Assembly: GCF_035222485.1 (NCBI RefSeq) | Contig: NC_085920.1 | Span: 7,736,001-7,800,000 of the forward strand | Reading direction: 5' to 3' | DNA: 64,000 bases | DNA from: Podospora pseudoanserina | Taxonomy: Eukaryota; Ascomycota; Sordariomycetes; Sordariales; Podosporaceae | Shown here: one piece after another, positions 33,558-44,512 of the stretch | Numbering within the stretch: the first letter of the stretch is position 1 | Layout of the letters: each line of letters begins with the position of its first letter | The notes under the pieces: generated by a model | Told to the model about the DNA's origin: nothing | What the model saw: the letters and a program-made list of their open reading frames with translations, nothing else | Database searches by the model: none | Made by a program: the position numbers and the translations under genes

Positions 33558-34516
33558 TCTTGTCTTTTAGTCTGTGGTGCTGGGTGTGGAAGCGTCGTTG
33601 TTTCAAGGTGGGAACGCTCGTCTGCTGATGGTAATCAGGTCGTTTGCTTGCGATGTTAACGAAAGTCTCAGCCTGAAGGATGCCGTTGCTCTGTGAAAAA
33701 TATCCAGGGCTTGATTTGAATGAGGGTTTGTGGGCGGAGGGGTATTTTCGTTACCAGTAACGAAGATATGCTTGAGTGATGCGTATAGCTAGGTATTTGT
33801 CTAGCTGGTTGAAGGTGAGTCTCACCTTCTTATAGATGTCCAATTCACGTTGAAGATATACGATATGCCCTACCCGCAACATCCAATGCCTCGCCGTTGA
33901 CATGGAAAACTATGACAAGAAGAGTCGGCTCTCACAAGGCCGGCCGGTCGAAGCGCCTGTTCAAGTTTAAAGTCATCGACGGAGGACGACGCGGCCAGAA
34001 GGCGCTAGAAGAACCAGCAACCCGGCATGTTCAGCATTAATCACCTCTATCTGAGGAAAGCAGACCGGGAACTCTCGATACACCAGTCGTTACAATTGGA
34101 GGATATCAATATCTCACCACAGCTTTCACCGTGTGATCCCAACGCATACTGTCAATGACGCACGAAGCGGCTGTCATGCTGGTGTTACTCGAAACAACAG
34201 TGGTTTCAATCTGCGTCTTGCCGCGCGCCCGGCGGTTGTCATGCCAGTGAAGCGATGTCTCGATATTTCAAAGTTGCGGCACAACTTGGTCAGCCGCTGG
34301 CTTGTGGTTAGGGTTGCATGGGGATCAATCATGAACAATGTCTTGTGGGGCTATGCCTGCCCCGCACTTCACTTTTTGTTCTTTTTGACTTCTTTGCTTT
34401 TACCTCCTGTTTGGAAGGATTCCATACACACATGAAAAGTTTCCCACCTTCATCAATTATCGAACAACAATATCAGGTCAAAACCATAGCCACTACCGCG
34501 CCGGTCATCGTCAGCA
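33558..34516. other. Divergent intergenic region
   Basis: About 950 bases between the metallopeptidase-like gene and the unknown gene at 34517. No motif-bearing ORF. Confidence 0.5.
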
Positions 34517-35951
34517 ATGGATGAAGAAACGTTGTTGAGGAAGAGGCCTTCCGAGGTCTCCATCGAAGTCCTTGATCCTGAACACTACCACACACTCGTC
34601 AAAGCGATTAGAAACATCCTTTCAACAGAGCTGGCAGAGCTGAGCATAGCACAGCTTATTGATGGCCTTCCATTGATGATCTCGGTTTTCGAGAGCCGCG
34701 GGTGTCTTGTCGGGAAAGGCCATCCATTACTGGAACACGAGACCCTTTGCGATGGCGCTCTGCAGCAGGCAAAGCAATTGCGCGACGGATTCGACCCGGC
34801 TGTTCTTTCCTTTTCTTCCAAGGTATGTAATTTGTCACGATTGAAATTTGAGACTTGTATGGTGATTGAGACCAACATCCCGGACAGATCATGCAAGCAT
34901 ATCAAAGCTCAGAAATCGGGTCTCGAGAATTCAAGATGCGACTGGTGGAACTGACTGCCGTTTCCATCCACAACATAGCGGTGGCTCTATTTGCACATCA
35001 TCCCAAGCTACATAGTCAGGAGGACATCGACGCCACTGTGTCCTGGGTCCTTCCGCCTCGGTGGATAGAGCACGATGGCCTCAAACCGCGCTGGGAAAAA
35101 GACATTGAACCCCACCCGACGCTCTTTTACCATGTAAATTATCTTGATTACGACCGCTACACCCACGGCCTTGCTGATGTAGCTGGATACTGGGCAGAGG
35201 ATCGCATATTTGGTGGTGTCGTTCTGTTTGACAGAGGCGAATCCGCATACGAGGTAGGCCCAGCTTGAGGTGGCAGTTCCTAACTATGCCTCAGAACTAA
35301 CCATCTTTCTAGTGCAACGATATATACCTTCATTCCGGAAGAGTCAAAGCACCCTCTCGTATTTGGAAGCTCCTTGACTCTCAGTTCGAGGGCTTAGTTG
35401 ACTTCCTCATGTCCGCTGATATTAGCACACAAGAACCACCCATATCTTTTCCCATTCTCGCCACCAGAGAAAATCTCCATCGCCACGACGCCTGGGATGC
35501 GATTGCTCTGCACAACATTTACAGAGACCCCTGGGAACGCAAGTTCCCTCACACAAAACCCGAAGAGTGGAGGGACGTGCGGTCAATAGGAGATCACCCA
35601 GAGCTGCAGGACGCTTTCGATGCAATCACCAGCTACAAGCCGGAGAAACCGGTGAAAGTCAAACTGACATATGACGAGAGGGGATTGCCGGTTGTAACGA
35701 AGTGTTCTAGGGACTTGGAGGCCTCAGAAGACGAGCTGTCGCAGGCATCATCCAGCGGCAAGCGCAGGAGGATTGGAGCGGACAACTCGGGAGAAACACC
35801 ACCGCAGCAGCTCTCCCCCCCACGCCTGGGCTCTCCACCTCCGTTAGACTCCCCGCCACCTCTCAGTTCGCCTCCTCGACTCGATTCACCAGAGGCCGTA
35901 GAGTTGCCGTCTTCGCCTGGTCGGAGTGGTGCAAGCAAACCGGAGCAGTAG
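34517..35951 (+). CDS. Unknown intracellular protein with Pro/Ser repeat tail
   Basis: Exons 34517-34822, 34888-35253 and 35313-35951 join in phase 0 to give 436 residues. Introns have GTATGT and GTAGGC donors. No signal peptide. The first 130 residues are helical. The middle holds SWVLPPRW, a tyrosine-rich FYHVNYLDYDRYTHG and RHDAWDAIALHNIYRDPWER. The last 90 residues contain KRRR, a likely nuclear-localisation signal, and imperfect SPPPLDSP-type repeats. I do not recognise the family. Clean splice sites and frame argue for a real gene. Confidence 0.75.
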
Positions 35952-36441
35952 ATGCGACAAGCAGGTACAAACCTGCATATATTCTTTTCGCTGGATCTAA
36001 CATAAATACCTTATCCACTGTAATAATTCAGACTTCATGACTCAAAGTTTCACCGAATGCTTGAAGTCGCCCAACGCTTGGGAAAGGGGGCTGACGCCAT
36101 GTGGAGATCTGAAGTTGTGGCTATTGCCCTTCAAGCCACCCATCAAGACTGTATCAGGGTTAACGGTAAATTCGTCTTCTGAAGAGGTAGCTTTACCGAG
36201 TGAATATTTCTTGCAAATCTTACAGGTTACCTAAGGTAGTCAGAAAAAAAGCTTGGACTTTTGTTCAGAAATATATTTCAGCTTAAATTAAACTGATCAC
36301 TTGGGCAGTTTCTTGGTCAAAAGATCAAAAACGCATTTTATTCTACATGAAGCAATTCAGAAGTCTCACAGTAGTGCAATATAAGTTATCGCTTGAAAGC
36401 TTCCAGGGGTAGGTAGGTAGGTACCCGACTTGAGTGGGCAA
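35952..36441. other. Intergenic between convergent genes
   Basis: About 490 bases of 3' flanks. A short GTAG/GGTA tandem occurs near 36412-36422. No gene. Confidence 0.5.
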
Positions 36442-37420
36442 TCAAGTCTCGCAGGCTTGGTCACCGCAATCAGGATCGGCATCATCAACACCCTCACGCG
36501 GGGCCTGGAACTCCTTCTGGCAGATCAAAGACCAGTACACCTCCTATCAACAATGTCAGTACCGATTCTGTTCACAATTCCTCTTTGTATGACTTACCGC
36601 TGCGTAATAAGCATAGCTATCAGCATTCACCCTCGCCAACTCCTTAGGCAACCGATCATAAACAGCAACAGGCCCATAACCTGGCTGTCCATCAGGGTCG
36701 TCAACAATAGACCCAAAGGAAGCCCCGATGATCAGGTCATAGTGCAGGTACTCATGCAAGAGCGTCATGCCAAGAGTGTTGAAGTGCTTTCACCATCCAC
36801 ACACGTTAGCAACAGTCATTACCATCAAAGGCAGGCTCTTCAGCATCACTCACAAAGCTGACGTGATCCCCAATATCCCCCCCATCCTCCGCACAACCCG
36901 CATAAAAGGCCCTCGCGTCCTCATCTCCACGGTCTTTCCCTTCCAAGTCATTAATCGCCTTCTTGTTAAACGCCCTAGGACAGATCACGATGAAAGGGCG
37001 ATCAGTATTATAGTCACCCGAGTATGCCAGTCCACGGTCGCCACAAGCATTGTCAAGATCAGTAGTCTGCACGAGGAAATTCCCTAGCATTTCATGGCCC
37101 TCGCCGTTGTTGTTCAAGTCGCGGAAGATGCGGGTGATTTCTTCGCGATCATCTGGGGAGAAGTAGTGCTGATAGATGGTCTTGTCGGTTTCAATGACGG
37201 AGAGGACGACGGAGGTGAGCTCGATGGCGTCGCGGAAGGCGGTTTCGACTTTGTTGAGACGGTTGGGGAGGGGGGTTTCGTCTTCGGGGAAGTCCTCGCC
37301 GGTGTCGGGCTCTGCTCATTTGGAGATGACTTTGAGGCCTTGTTTGGGGGTGATTGGTAGGACGCTGGGGTGGGCAAGAGCCAGACTCGAGGTGAGCAGG
37401 AGGGCTCGGAGGGGATGCAT
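36442..37420 (-). pseudogene. Secreted HExxH metallopeptidase-like gene with one in-frame TGA
   Basis: Exons 37420-36854, 36786-36598 and 36540-36442 keep one frame for 285 codons. A signal peptide (MHPLRALLLTSSLALA) is followed by TGA at 37316-37318, about 35 codons in. The mature part reads LDNACGDRGLAYSGDY, FIVICPRAFNKKAI and MTLLHEYLHYDLIIG, with HEYLH as a zinc site, then NADSYAYYAA, as in deuterolysin-like secreted peptidases. Introns have consensus GTGAGT/GCTAAC and GTAAGT signals, and all exons are otherwise intact. The single stop is either a recent lesion (CGA or TGC to TGA) or a case of read-through. Confidence 0.7.
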
Positions 37421-38061
37421 TTCTTTCGTTTAATGCTGAAGAGAGATGTGAGAAGAAAGAAGTGAGGTGTTTGTGTCTATTCATTGTGCTCTGTTGAAGT
37501 AATCGGACAATGGTTTATATACATTGATCTCATTCCTGCAAGCATCAACAAAGTGCAGTTATGTTAGACCTCTACAAGGCTGTTGATCATACACAAAGTC
37601 ATCTTGCCTGGTTCTGTATGACAGGCTGAAACAGGCTTCGGCCCTGGCGGATGTCAGCTTGTGGTTGAAGACCATAGTCCTCTCTAACTGCGCCGCGTCT
37701 CAAGACAGGATGTTCATTGCTTTTCTACCCCGTATTGAAAGAATGGATCCAGGAGGAAGCTGGGACGACGTCATGGAAGAGGCTTCCTGAAGCTTTGGGA
37801 TTTGGCTCGGTGAGATTGCTGGGATGAAAGCCAGTATTCGATCACACAAAATGCAGGGTCTGCTTAGCTGGTGCATAAAACTGTGCAACGCAAACCGTTT
37901 TTCTCTTTTACGACTTCCTTTACGCTCTGCCGATGACCCTATTATTTGATTCTCGCCGTCAGCCTTTTCTTTGAAGCCAACGGAGACTTCATGAGAACCT
38001 ATTTCCTTGCCGATTTCGCAATATCCTTCCTTTCCAACTCACCGCAGACATCTCAAAGGAA
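37421..38061. other. Divergent intergenic region
   Basis: About 640 bases. The ORF 37700-37888 is short and has no motif. Both flanking promoters must lie here. Confidence 0.5.
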
Positions 38062-38829
38062 TTGACCGAACGAACTTTAGCTCACCAACCTTTCAACCAA
38101 CAAATGTCCATCTTCCAGTCCATCAACCACAAAGCATCACCAACCATGTCTTCCCCAACCACCACTCCCCCCTCCCTCCCCAAAGTCCACATTAAAATCA
38201 CCCTCACACCCCCAACCCACTCCTTCACCACCTGCTCCCTACCCCCCCTCCTAACCCTCACCATAACCTCCACCGTCCCTCACCCCATCACCCTCTTCAC
38301 CTTCAACCACCCCTTATCCCTCCCCTCCGCCCTCACCAACCGCACAATCACAACCCACGCCCTCCCCTCCCGCCAAAAAGTCGAAACCTGCTCCCTCTGC
38401 GTCAACCGCCCCGCGATCACGCGCATCAGGGGCGATGCAGACGAGGCATTCTACCTGAATCTGTGCCCCGACACACCGGTTGAGTTGTCAACCCCGTTTG
38501 GGAGAGGTGGTGGTGTGAATAAGGTGCGGCCTGTGCCCAAGGCTGTGGCGGAGAAAGGGTGGGAGGTGGATGATGAGGGGAGGGAGAGGAAGGTGAGAAG
38601 GTCGGTGCAGCCTACGGGGGTGGATGGGTTGGAGCCGGGGGTAGAGTATGAGGTTGGGTTAGATAGGGAGAGTTTGGGGGGGATGTGGTGGGCTGGCGTG
38701 GAAAAGGGGGAGGTTTTGGTTGAGGAGAGGACAGGGAAGGGGAGGTATATGCAGGATTATGGTGGGTGGGTTAGGGGGGGTGGGGTTGAGTGGGCTGTTG
38801 AGGAGGGGGTGGTCAAGGTTGAGGAGTAG
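38062..38829 (+). CDS. Unknown conserved-looking fungal protein
   Basis: An ORF of 255 residues; the inner Met at 38146 (MSSPTTTPP) is an equally good start. It has a beta-rich N-terminal half (PKVHIKITLTPPTHSFTTC, TLTITSTVPHPITLFTF) and a charged C-terminal half with GVEYEVGLDRESLGGMWW. The base composition switches from a C-rich to a G-rich coding strand near 38400. It resembles single-exon hypothetical proteins common in ascomycetes. Function unknown; no signal peptide. Confidence 0.6.
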   Translation: MTERTLAHQPFNQQMSIFQSINHKASPTMSSPTTTPPSLPKVHIKITLTPPTHSFTTCSLPPLLTLTITSTVPHPITLFTFNHPLSLPSALTNRTITTHALPSRQKVETCSLCVNRPAITRIRGDADEAFYLNLCPDTPVELSTPFGRGGGVNKVRPVPKAVAEKGWEVDDEGRERKVRRSVQPTGVDGLEPGVEYEVGLDRESLGGMWWAGVEKGEVLVEERTGKGRYMQDYGGWVRGGGVEWAVEEGVVKVEE

Positions 38830-39913
38830 AGCGATTTGTGGGCAGGGCGGTTATGGTAGGGTACCTGGTAGCTATCTAGTATTTACCTACTTAACTAATT
38901 GTTCTGCCACAAGAACCCCGTAACATGCTCTTTGGTAGGAGATGCCTTCATTGCCTAATGCTGCTAGGATCAATATACCTACCTACCTACGGTACTGTGT
39001 TGGTAGATTCCTGGCCCAAATTGAATTAAAATTGGATGGCATGAACAGCAATTTGGCCATCTTGAACGAGCAGTTCAAAGGGACGAGTGAGTTCCGAGTA
39101 GCGATGAAGATATGGCGACATCGGGGATCGGGTCTGAGCTGGTACAGATGCTTCGATAAGTCTGTCAAGCTCTCCACCTAGGTTTTGGTCCGTTGAAGGT
39201 CAGGGGAGGCTGAAAGCGAGAATTAGTACGGCTTTTTTCCAACATGACGTTCATGAAAGCGACCTACCAGAAGTCGTGGAAGCGAGCTCCTAACAAACAA
39301 TGCAGACTGGGTCCAAGATTCTGAATAGGTTTGACGATGTCGTGAGAGATGTGGGGAGAAAGAGTCTCGGTGAGCTCAAGCAGGCTCTTTATACGTCCCT
39401 GTCAACCTACCAGATTCTCAGACATGTGGCCATCAAATGTCGGAATGACAATTCTACAATCGAAACTGCCGTGACCTGCAGTCCCCATTGCACATGACAA
39501 ACAAAGGTTCCGACGTGGTCAAACGGCGATGTAGCTAAAGAACATGAAAAAGGTGGTAACCCACGTAAGCAACACTGTGGCCGGCTTTCAAGCTTGGTAA
39601 CAATGGACTCATGGGGTTTGTTGGACGAACATGATGATATCCAGTATGGATCCCTGTCGGGCATGCCCAGAAGTTTCGCGTGAACTGACCAAGAATTGAT
39701 GGGATGCCTTCATGTTGGCACCGGGCAATTGTTTTGACCCAAGATTTGACTGACAGCAATGAAACACTGAAGTATGTGCAAATGTGAAATACAAATGACT
39801 TCCCAAAATCAACAGGACTTTTGTCTTGTCCAAGACCCTTGCCATCCCATCGGCATCCAAGCACATGTACCGTATATTTGCAGACTTCACATCATGCCGT
39901 CATCCACGCACAA
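38830..39913. other. Gene-poor stretch
   Basis: About 1.1 kb. The small plus ORF 38942-39181 is weak evidence of a gene remnant. Short CTAC tandem repeats occur near 38978. No supported gene. Confidence 0.45.
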
Positions 39914-40375
39914 TCAGCCTTCACAAAACCCTTTTCTGCACCCTTCACATAGGTCATTCTTGTGAGGCGGCATTTTTTTCGGTTCCCTTGAGCTTCGCAT
40001 TTCCATGCTGATCCCGGCCCATTTTTTGAGTCGATAACAGACTCGGTCAATGTAGGCAGACTCATCCAACTCCAAACTGCCAAATTTCTTGCATCGTTCG
40101 CATCGCTGGTTGAAAATAGTGGCATGATATCCGTTGTTTTCGTAGCCCCGGATCAGAATGGTGACCTTTCCGCTCCTCCAGCCAGCCTTGGAACATTGAG
40201 AATTTTCACATGTGAAGTTGGCCATCACAAAGGTGGAGTATTTTTTGGTAAAATTGCTGAGGATTTCACGGCTCCCTCGTTTGAAGTAAGGTCTTGGCTC
40301 AAGAATGTTGTTTAAGTTGCCAATGACAGCATTGTGAAGGTGGGGGAATGTCTGCTCGGGGTGGTTGGAGCTCAT
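39914..40375 (-). CDS. zf-3CxxC-type zinc-binding protein
   Basis: From Met 40375 (MSSNHPEQTFP) there are 153 residues; the ORF is open further upstream, but that part lacks protein character. The C-terminal half has three cysteine groups, TCENSQC, RCERC and LCEGC, plus a final KGFC, fitting the 3CxxC zinc domain, and YHATIFNQRCERC, typical of that family. FKRGSREILSNFTKKYSTFV precedes it. The family binds zinc; its biological role in fungi is not known. No signal peptide. Confidence 0.75.
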   Translation of the reverse strand: MSSNHPEQTFPHLHNAVIGNLNNILEPRPYFKRGSREILSNFTKKYSTFVMANFTCENSQCSKAGWRSGKVTILIRGYENNGYHATIFNQRCERCKKFGSLELDESAYIDRVCYRLKKWAGISMEMRSSREPKKMPPHKNDLCEGCRKGFCEG

Positions 40376-41002
40376 GGTCGAGTCGGAACGGGAGGTGTAT
40401 GGACTGGTAGAGACGTTGCATCCAGTGATCAGTGGAGATGAAAACAGAAGAAAGAACTCTGATGGCGTCTCCTCCATTTCTGTTAGACTTAATATATGAA
40501 CAATATCGATGACATCGAGTCTTTCAGAAGTACTTCGATAGGTACCTAGGCAGATGCCGCCATCAATGAGCAAACGGCTGGTGGCAGAGCACACCTTGCC
40601 CTGCGTTTGCAAAATTCGATTCGCCCAATGAGATAACAAATTTCACTGTAGGCCTCGATGCATTTCTTCACTGCACTTGCCCATAGCTATTGCTCGACCT
40701 CTGTTTGTTGTCAACCTGCTTAGCGCACCATCATTGGTGAAGCAGCTTGCTCTGTGGTCTCTAGCCAACCAAGACGCTTGATTTGCCGAACCCAGGTGCT
40801 TGGAATGTGACGCAAGGAAGGACATCAGCCAGTCCATCTTGTCACACAAGTCCGCCTCACGGTAGGCCACAGCAAATACTATGCCATGGCCATGATTGTT
40901 AAAGGCGCTGGGGGGTTGTTTTTTCCAAGGAAGACCGCCAACTTCTTTGTTTGAACAACAACCCAACTCTTCACACCGCCTTTTGTTGTAACTTCAGACG
41001 AA
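40376..41002. other. Divergent intergenic region
   Basis: About 630 bases between the 3CxxC gene and the methyltransferase gene. ORFs here are upstream extensions without motif. Confidence 0.5.
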
Positions 41003-42212
41003 ATGGACAGAGGAGCAAACTGGGAACATGGCGCCTTGACCGCAGCTAATCCTGGAGAAACACACGTCCTTTCAACCACCATAGGGGACACTGCGCCGGA
41101 CTACAAGAGCGTCATTGTCCCGTACCTACGAGAGAGAGTCCCAGAGTTCCGAAGGCTTGATCGTCTTCGCCAGCAGGTATGTCATTTTTCTATATTTCTC
41201 TCCATCTATATATACAACTCTATCTACCTCAAGACATGATTGGCTTACACTGTTCATAAAGGGTTGGGAGAACCCAGCCGGGGACAGATTCTTCCAGGCC
41301 CAACGCTCCAATGCCGACAACATCGACGATCAACACTCCTCTCAGTTTCACTTTGGCCTCATGCAGAAAATCGCCTCCGAGCTTCACAATGCCACAGATG
41401 GTTGCTTCACTACAGTTACCAAGCCTGGTGCGATTCTGGATGTCTGTGCCGCACCAGGTGGCTTTCTTGCCGCTGCCATGGCCCTAAACGACCCCGACCT
41501 TCGAGTACGAGCTTGTACCCTTCCCTTCTCGCAGGGCGGTTACAAGGTTTTGTTGCCTCACGAGAATAACGATGCCATCGACATCAACTACTGTGACGTC
41601 ACAATGCTAGCAGAAGATTTCGGCGTGAAGATTGAAGAGATTCCCGCTTCGCACCCCGATCACAACAAGTTCATGCCTCGCCAGTTCACCATCGACGAGC
41701 AATACGATATCGCAATCTGTGACGGGCACGTCCTCCGCACCCAAGAGAGAGCAAGCTACCGAGAGAAGCGGGAGTCAATCAGGCTGCAAAACGGTTCTTT
41801 TGTGTTGGCCTTGGAGCATTTGCGTCCAGGAGGAACATTCATCGCATTGTTACACAAGATCGAGATGTGGAGGATCGCCTGCTTGTTGCAAACAATGTCC
41901 AGGTTCTCTGACGTTCGTGTGTACAAGCCAAAGTGTGGCCACGCGAAAAGGTCTTCGTTTTACATGATTGCAAAAGATGTTCAAAGTCACTCGAGCGAAG
42001 CCAAGGAGGCAATCAAGACGTGGAAGAATATCTGGTATGTGGCTACTTTTGGAACCGATCAAGAGGTGTATCAGGCTATCAAGGACAGTGGTCCATCTGC
42101 TGAAGAACTGCTGGCCGACTTTGGTCCTCAACTCATCACACTGGGGCGTCCGGTTTGGTTGACTCAAGCCAAGGCTCTGGCAAAGGCACCATTCATCAAG
42201 AAGCAGAAATAA
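41003..42212 (+). CDS. FtsJ-like SAM-dependent methyltransferase
   Basis: Exons 41003-41176 and 41262-42212, split by an 85-nt intron, give 374 residues. The SAM site AILDVCAAPGGFLAAAMA and the motif YDIAICDGH are those of RrmJ/FtsJ-like RNA 2'-O-methyltransferases. RPGGTFIALLHKIEMW and KPKCGHAKRSSFYMIAKDV fit the later strands of the fold. This fungal subgroup is diverged and its RNA or other substrate is unknown. Intact. It sits tail to tail with gentisate dioxygenase, only 67 bases away. Confidence 0.85.
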
Positions 42213-42279
42213 GGGGGCTTTGTATGCGGTTGGATGTTAGAGTACGTACATGATTGCTATCTTTGGCTAAGATATGACA

Positions 42280-43290
42280 CTACTTCAGCTCTTGTCTCTT
42301 GTACAATCCCAAAGACTCAACCATCGGTCTGTCATTAACAGCAAACAGATACGCACTCCCGCACTCTTGCGTGCAAGTATGAGAGATTGTGCTCCACGCT
42401 GGAACAGCAAAAGTGTCCTTGCCCTTCCACTGAACCTTCTCCTCCTTTCCCTCTGGCGAGACAATAGTCGAGTACCCCTCTCCTTCATACACATGATACA
42501 CAAATGACACCGTCTCCCTCACCTTCTTGGTGGTGGCCCCGGCGTTGATTCTTTCCGCCTGCCCAGAAATAGTCTTGGACAGGTGCTTCCCATGCTCCCC
42601 GGACTTGTAGTCATACCGCGCATAAGTTTCAGTCTCCTTATTCTCATCCAACACAGCTTGCACCGGAGCCCAGGGGAGCTTCCAGTTGCTGTTGTCTGAC
42701 AGCTCACTGGGATATCTAGCCTCCTCGTAGTTCTCCGCAAAGTTCACAGGGAGGAAGCGGTACACGGGCAAGTCCAGCCCGTCCAACCACACCATCGGCC
42801 CATCACCTTCACTGCCGTGGTCATGCCAGTGCCAAGACGGGGTGAGAATGACATCTCCACGCTCCATCATCAGCTTCTGCCCCTCCACCGCGGTAAAACC
42901 GCGAGATCCCTCGACGATGAACCTCAGGGCAAAGGCCACGTGCCTGTGAGCAGGGGCGGTTTCTCCTGGCAGGATGAGCTGAAGACCGGCGTAGATGGTG
43001 TCGGTGGTGTAGGGTGCCTGCATGGCAGGGTTTACCAGCATGAGTACACGACGCTCTGCCTCCTCTGCTGAAACGACAATCCCGCTTTGCATGAGCACGG
43101 GTCGGAGGTCTTCGTAGGGCCAGGCGGTGACCACCGAGCTGGGGTTTGGCTTCGGTGGAACCATCTTGTTGAGGACGGTCCAGAGGGGCTCGACATTTTT
43201 GGAGGCGATGTCGGTGTAGAACTGGTCTTCTGTTGAGAGTGTTGAGAGGGTTGAGCTCTTGGCCCCGGAAACATTGGCGTGGTTTGCCAT
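42280..43290 (-). CDS. Gentisate 1,2-dioxygenase
   Basis: From Met 43290 (MANHANVSG) there are 336 residues in one exon. Double-cupin fold: the iron ligands lie in PAHRHVAFALRFIVEG and TPSWHWHDHGS; YPSELSDNSNWKLPWAPVQ and VYHVYEGEGYSTI mark the linker and second cupin. The enzyme opens gentisate (2,5-dihydroxybenzoate) with O2 to maleylpyruvate, in the cytosol. The start is set by the conserved N terminus; the longer frame upstream is a leader. It is divergent from the GFA gene (344 bp apart) and heads the proposed catabolic cluster. Confidence 0.9.
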   Translation of the reverse strand: MANHANVSGAKSSTLSTLSTEDQFYTDIASKNVEPLWTVLNKMVPPKPNPSSVVTAWPYEDLRPVLMQSGIVVSAEEAERRVLMLVNPAMQAPYTTDTIYAGLQLILPGETAPAHRHVAFALRFIVEGSRGFTAVEGQKLMMERGDVILTPSWHWHDHGSEGDGPMVWLDGLDLPVYRFLPVNFAENYEEARYPSELSDNSNWKLPWAPVQAVLDENKETETYARYDYKSGEHGKHLSKTISGQAERINAGATTKKVRETVSFVYHVYEGEGYSTIVSPEGKEEKVQWKGKDTFAVPAWSTISHTCTQECGSAYLFAVNDRPMVESLGLYKRQELK

Positions 43291-43633
43291 TGTAAATTGG
43301 GTCTTGTTTGGTTGTGTCTTGAGGTGGTGATGATGGTGGGTTGTCGTCGTGAATGGATATCGCTTCAACATATATTGATCATGGCCTCACACTATTCTCC
43401 TCATATGATCGGCACCGCTATTGGTCCCATGACCGGAAGTGGTTTGCCGTGTGTAGATGGGAGATGGGGTTGGAAGCCGCCCAAAATCCGCACACTGTTA
43501 ACCCGAACCCGGAATGAGGGTCATGTCCACCAAGATACAGAAGAGAAGTAAAGTTCGTTTTGTTTCTCTAATTCAACGCCGTTTTACTGTTGATTCCATT
43601 CATCATTTTGAGTTGCCACTGTTGTCGGTAACA
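43291..43633. promoter_or_regulatory. Divergent promoter, gentisate dioxygenase and GFA gene
   Basis: 343 bases between two start codons. It contains TCCGCAC at 43487-43493, shared as an exact 7-mer with the promoters at 47.5 and 49.0 kb. Confidence 0.5.
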
Positions 43634-44173
43634 ATGGCTGAAGCTGTGAAAGGATCTTGCCTCTGTGAAGGCGTCAAATTCACCGTCCAGGGAACCCCTG
43701 ACGCCATCTTTATCTGCTACTGCTCACACTGCAAGAAGAATGCCGGTGCTCCAGGGCAAATCGCAAGTTTGAAATCCCCCAGTGACTTCCCAGATCTCAT
43801 ACTAACGATCTCTCAGTCAGCCAAGTTCAAGTGCGAAAATGTGCACGTCTTGGAAGGAAGCGAGCATATCAATACATGGATTCTGAAAGACAACGTCAGT
43901 GGCTGTGAGAAACACAAGAAGTTCTGTTCTCGGTGCGGTTGCACATTATGGACAATTCCTATGAAGCATTCTGGTAGCCATTGGATCGTTCGGACAGCTC
44001 TGCTGGAGAATGGGTAAGTAATATCCCGCTGCTATGGCAAGAAGGGTTCAGCTGACAGTACTGCTCTCTCCAGGTTCGACAAGTTCCCGTACAAGGCCGA
44101 GTTCTTCGCCTCCAGAAAGATGCCAGTTGCGGCAGCTGTGGTCAAGTCGTTCGACACAATGCCAGGTGCTTAA
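43634..44173 (+). CDS. GFA-family (glutathione-dependent formaldehyde-activating-like) protein
   Basis: Exons 43634-43762, 43817-44013 and 44074-44173 give 141 residues. Zinc Cys residues: SCLCEGV, CYCSHCKK, FCSRCGCTLW. The first intron is 54 nt with a GC donor (GCAAGT) and a CTCAG acceptor; being a multiple of three, it does not break the ORF and is easily missed. Removing it brings GAPGQI next to SAKFKCENVHVLEG, as in relatives. The second intron has GTAAGT. The family was named for binding glutathione-formaldehyde adducts, but most fungal members have unknown substrates. It shares its promoter with gentisate dioxygenase. Confidence 0.85.
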
Positions 44174-44512
44174 TTGGTTTTCAATATATCTTTGTCATCG
44201 TGTCCGCTTTACGCTACGCTGTGATGTGGTGGTATTTGTTTGGTTCTATCTTCGTATCCAGCTTGCCCAACTGTGCACTCATACTTGTCTTTAAAGTGAA
44301 GTTGAAACAACAAAGGAAAAGCAAACCACGATCGGTAAGAATCTTATGTATCTGATGTCTGGCCCCTGGCAAATGCTATCAGGACGTCGGTAAGGCATTT
44401 TAAAAACAAATAGATTTGTGGTGACCACACGGAACGCAGTTCTGTCAAAGAAACAATAAAAGCCAAGTTGGTTCCATGGATTTTTATTCAGTCATATTGA
44501 ACATATGCACTA
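44174..44512. other. Intergenic between convergent genes
   Basis: 3' flanks of the GFA and fumarylacetoacetate-hydrolase-family genes. Nothing else seen. Confidence 0.5.

Noticed and set aside
34133-34524. Plus-strand ORFs upstream of the 34517 gene
   Set aside because: Short, AT-rich, no motif; part of the promoter region.
37094-37377. Overlapping ORFs on both strands with Gly/Asp and Pro/Ser bias
   Set aside because: Shadows of the metallopeptidase exon; the real frame is interrupted only by one TGA.
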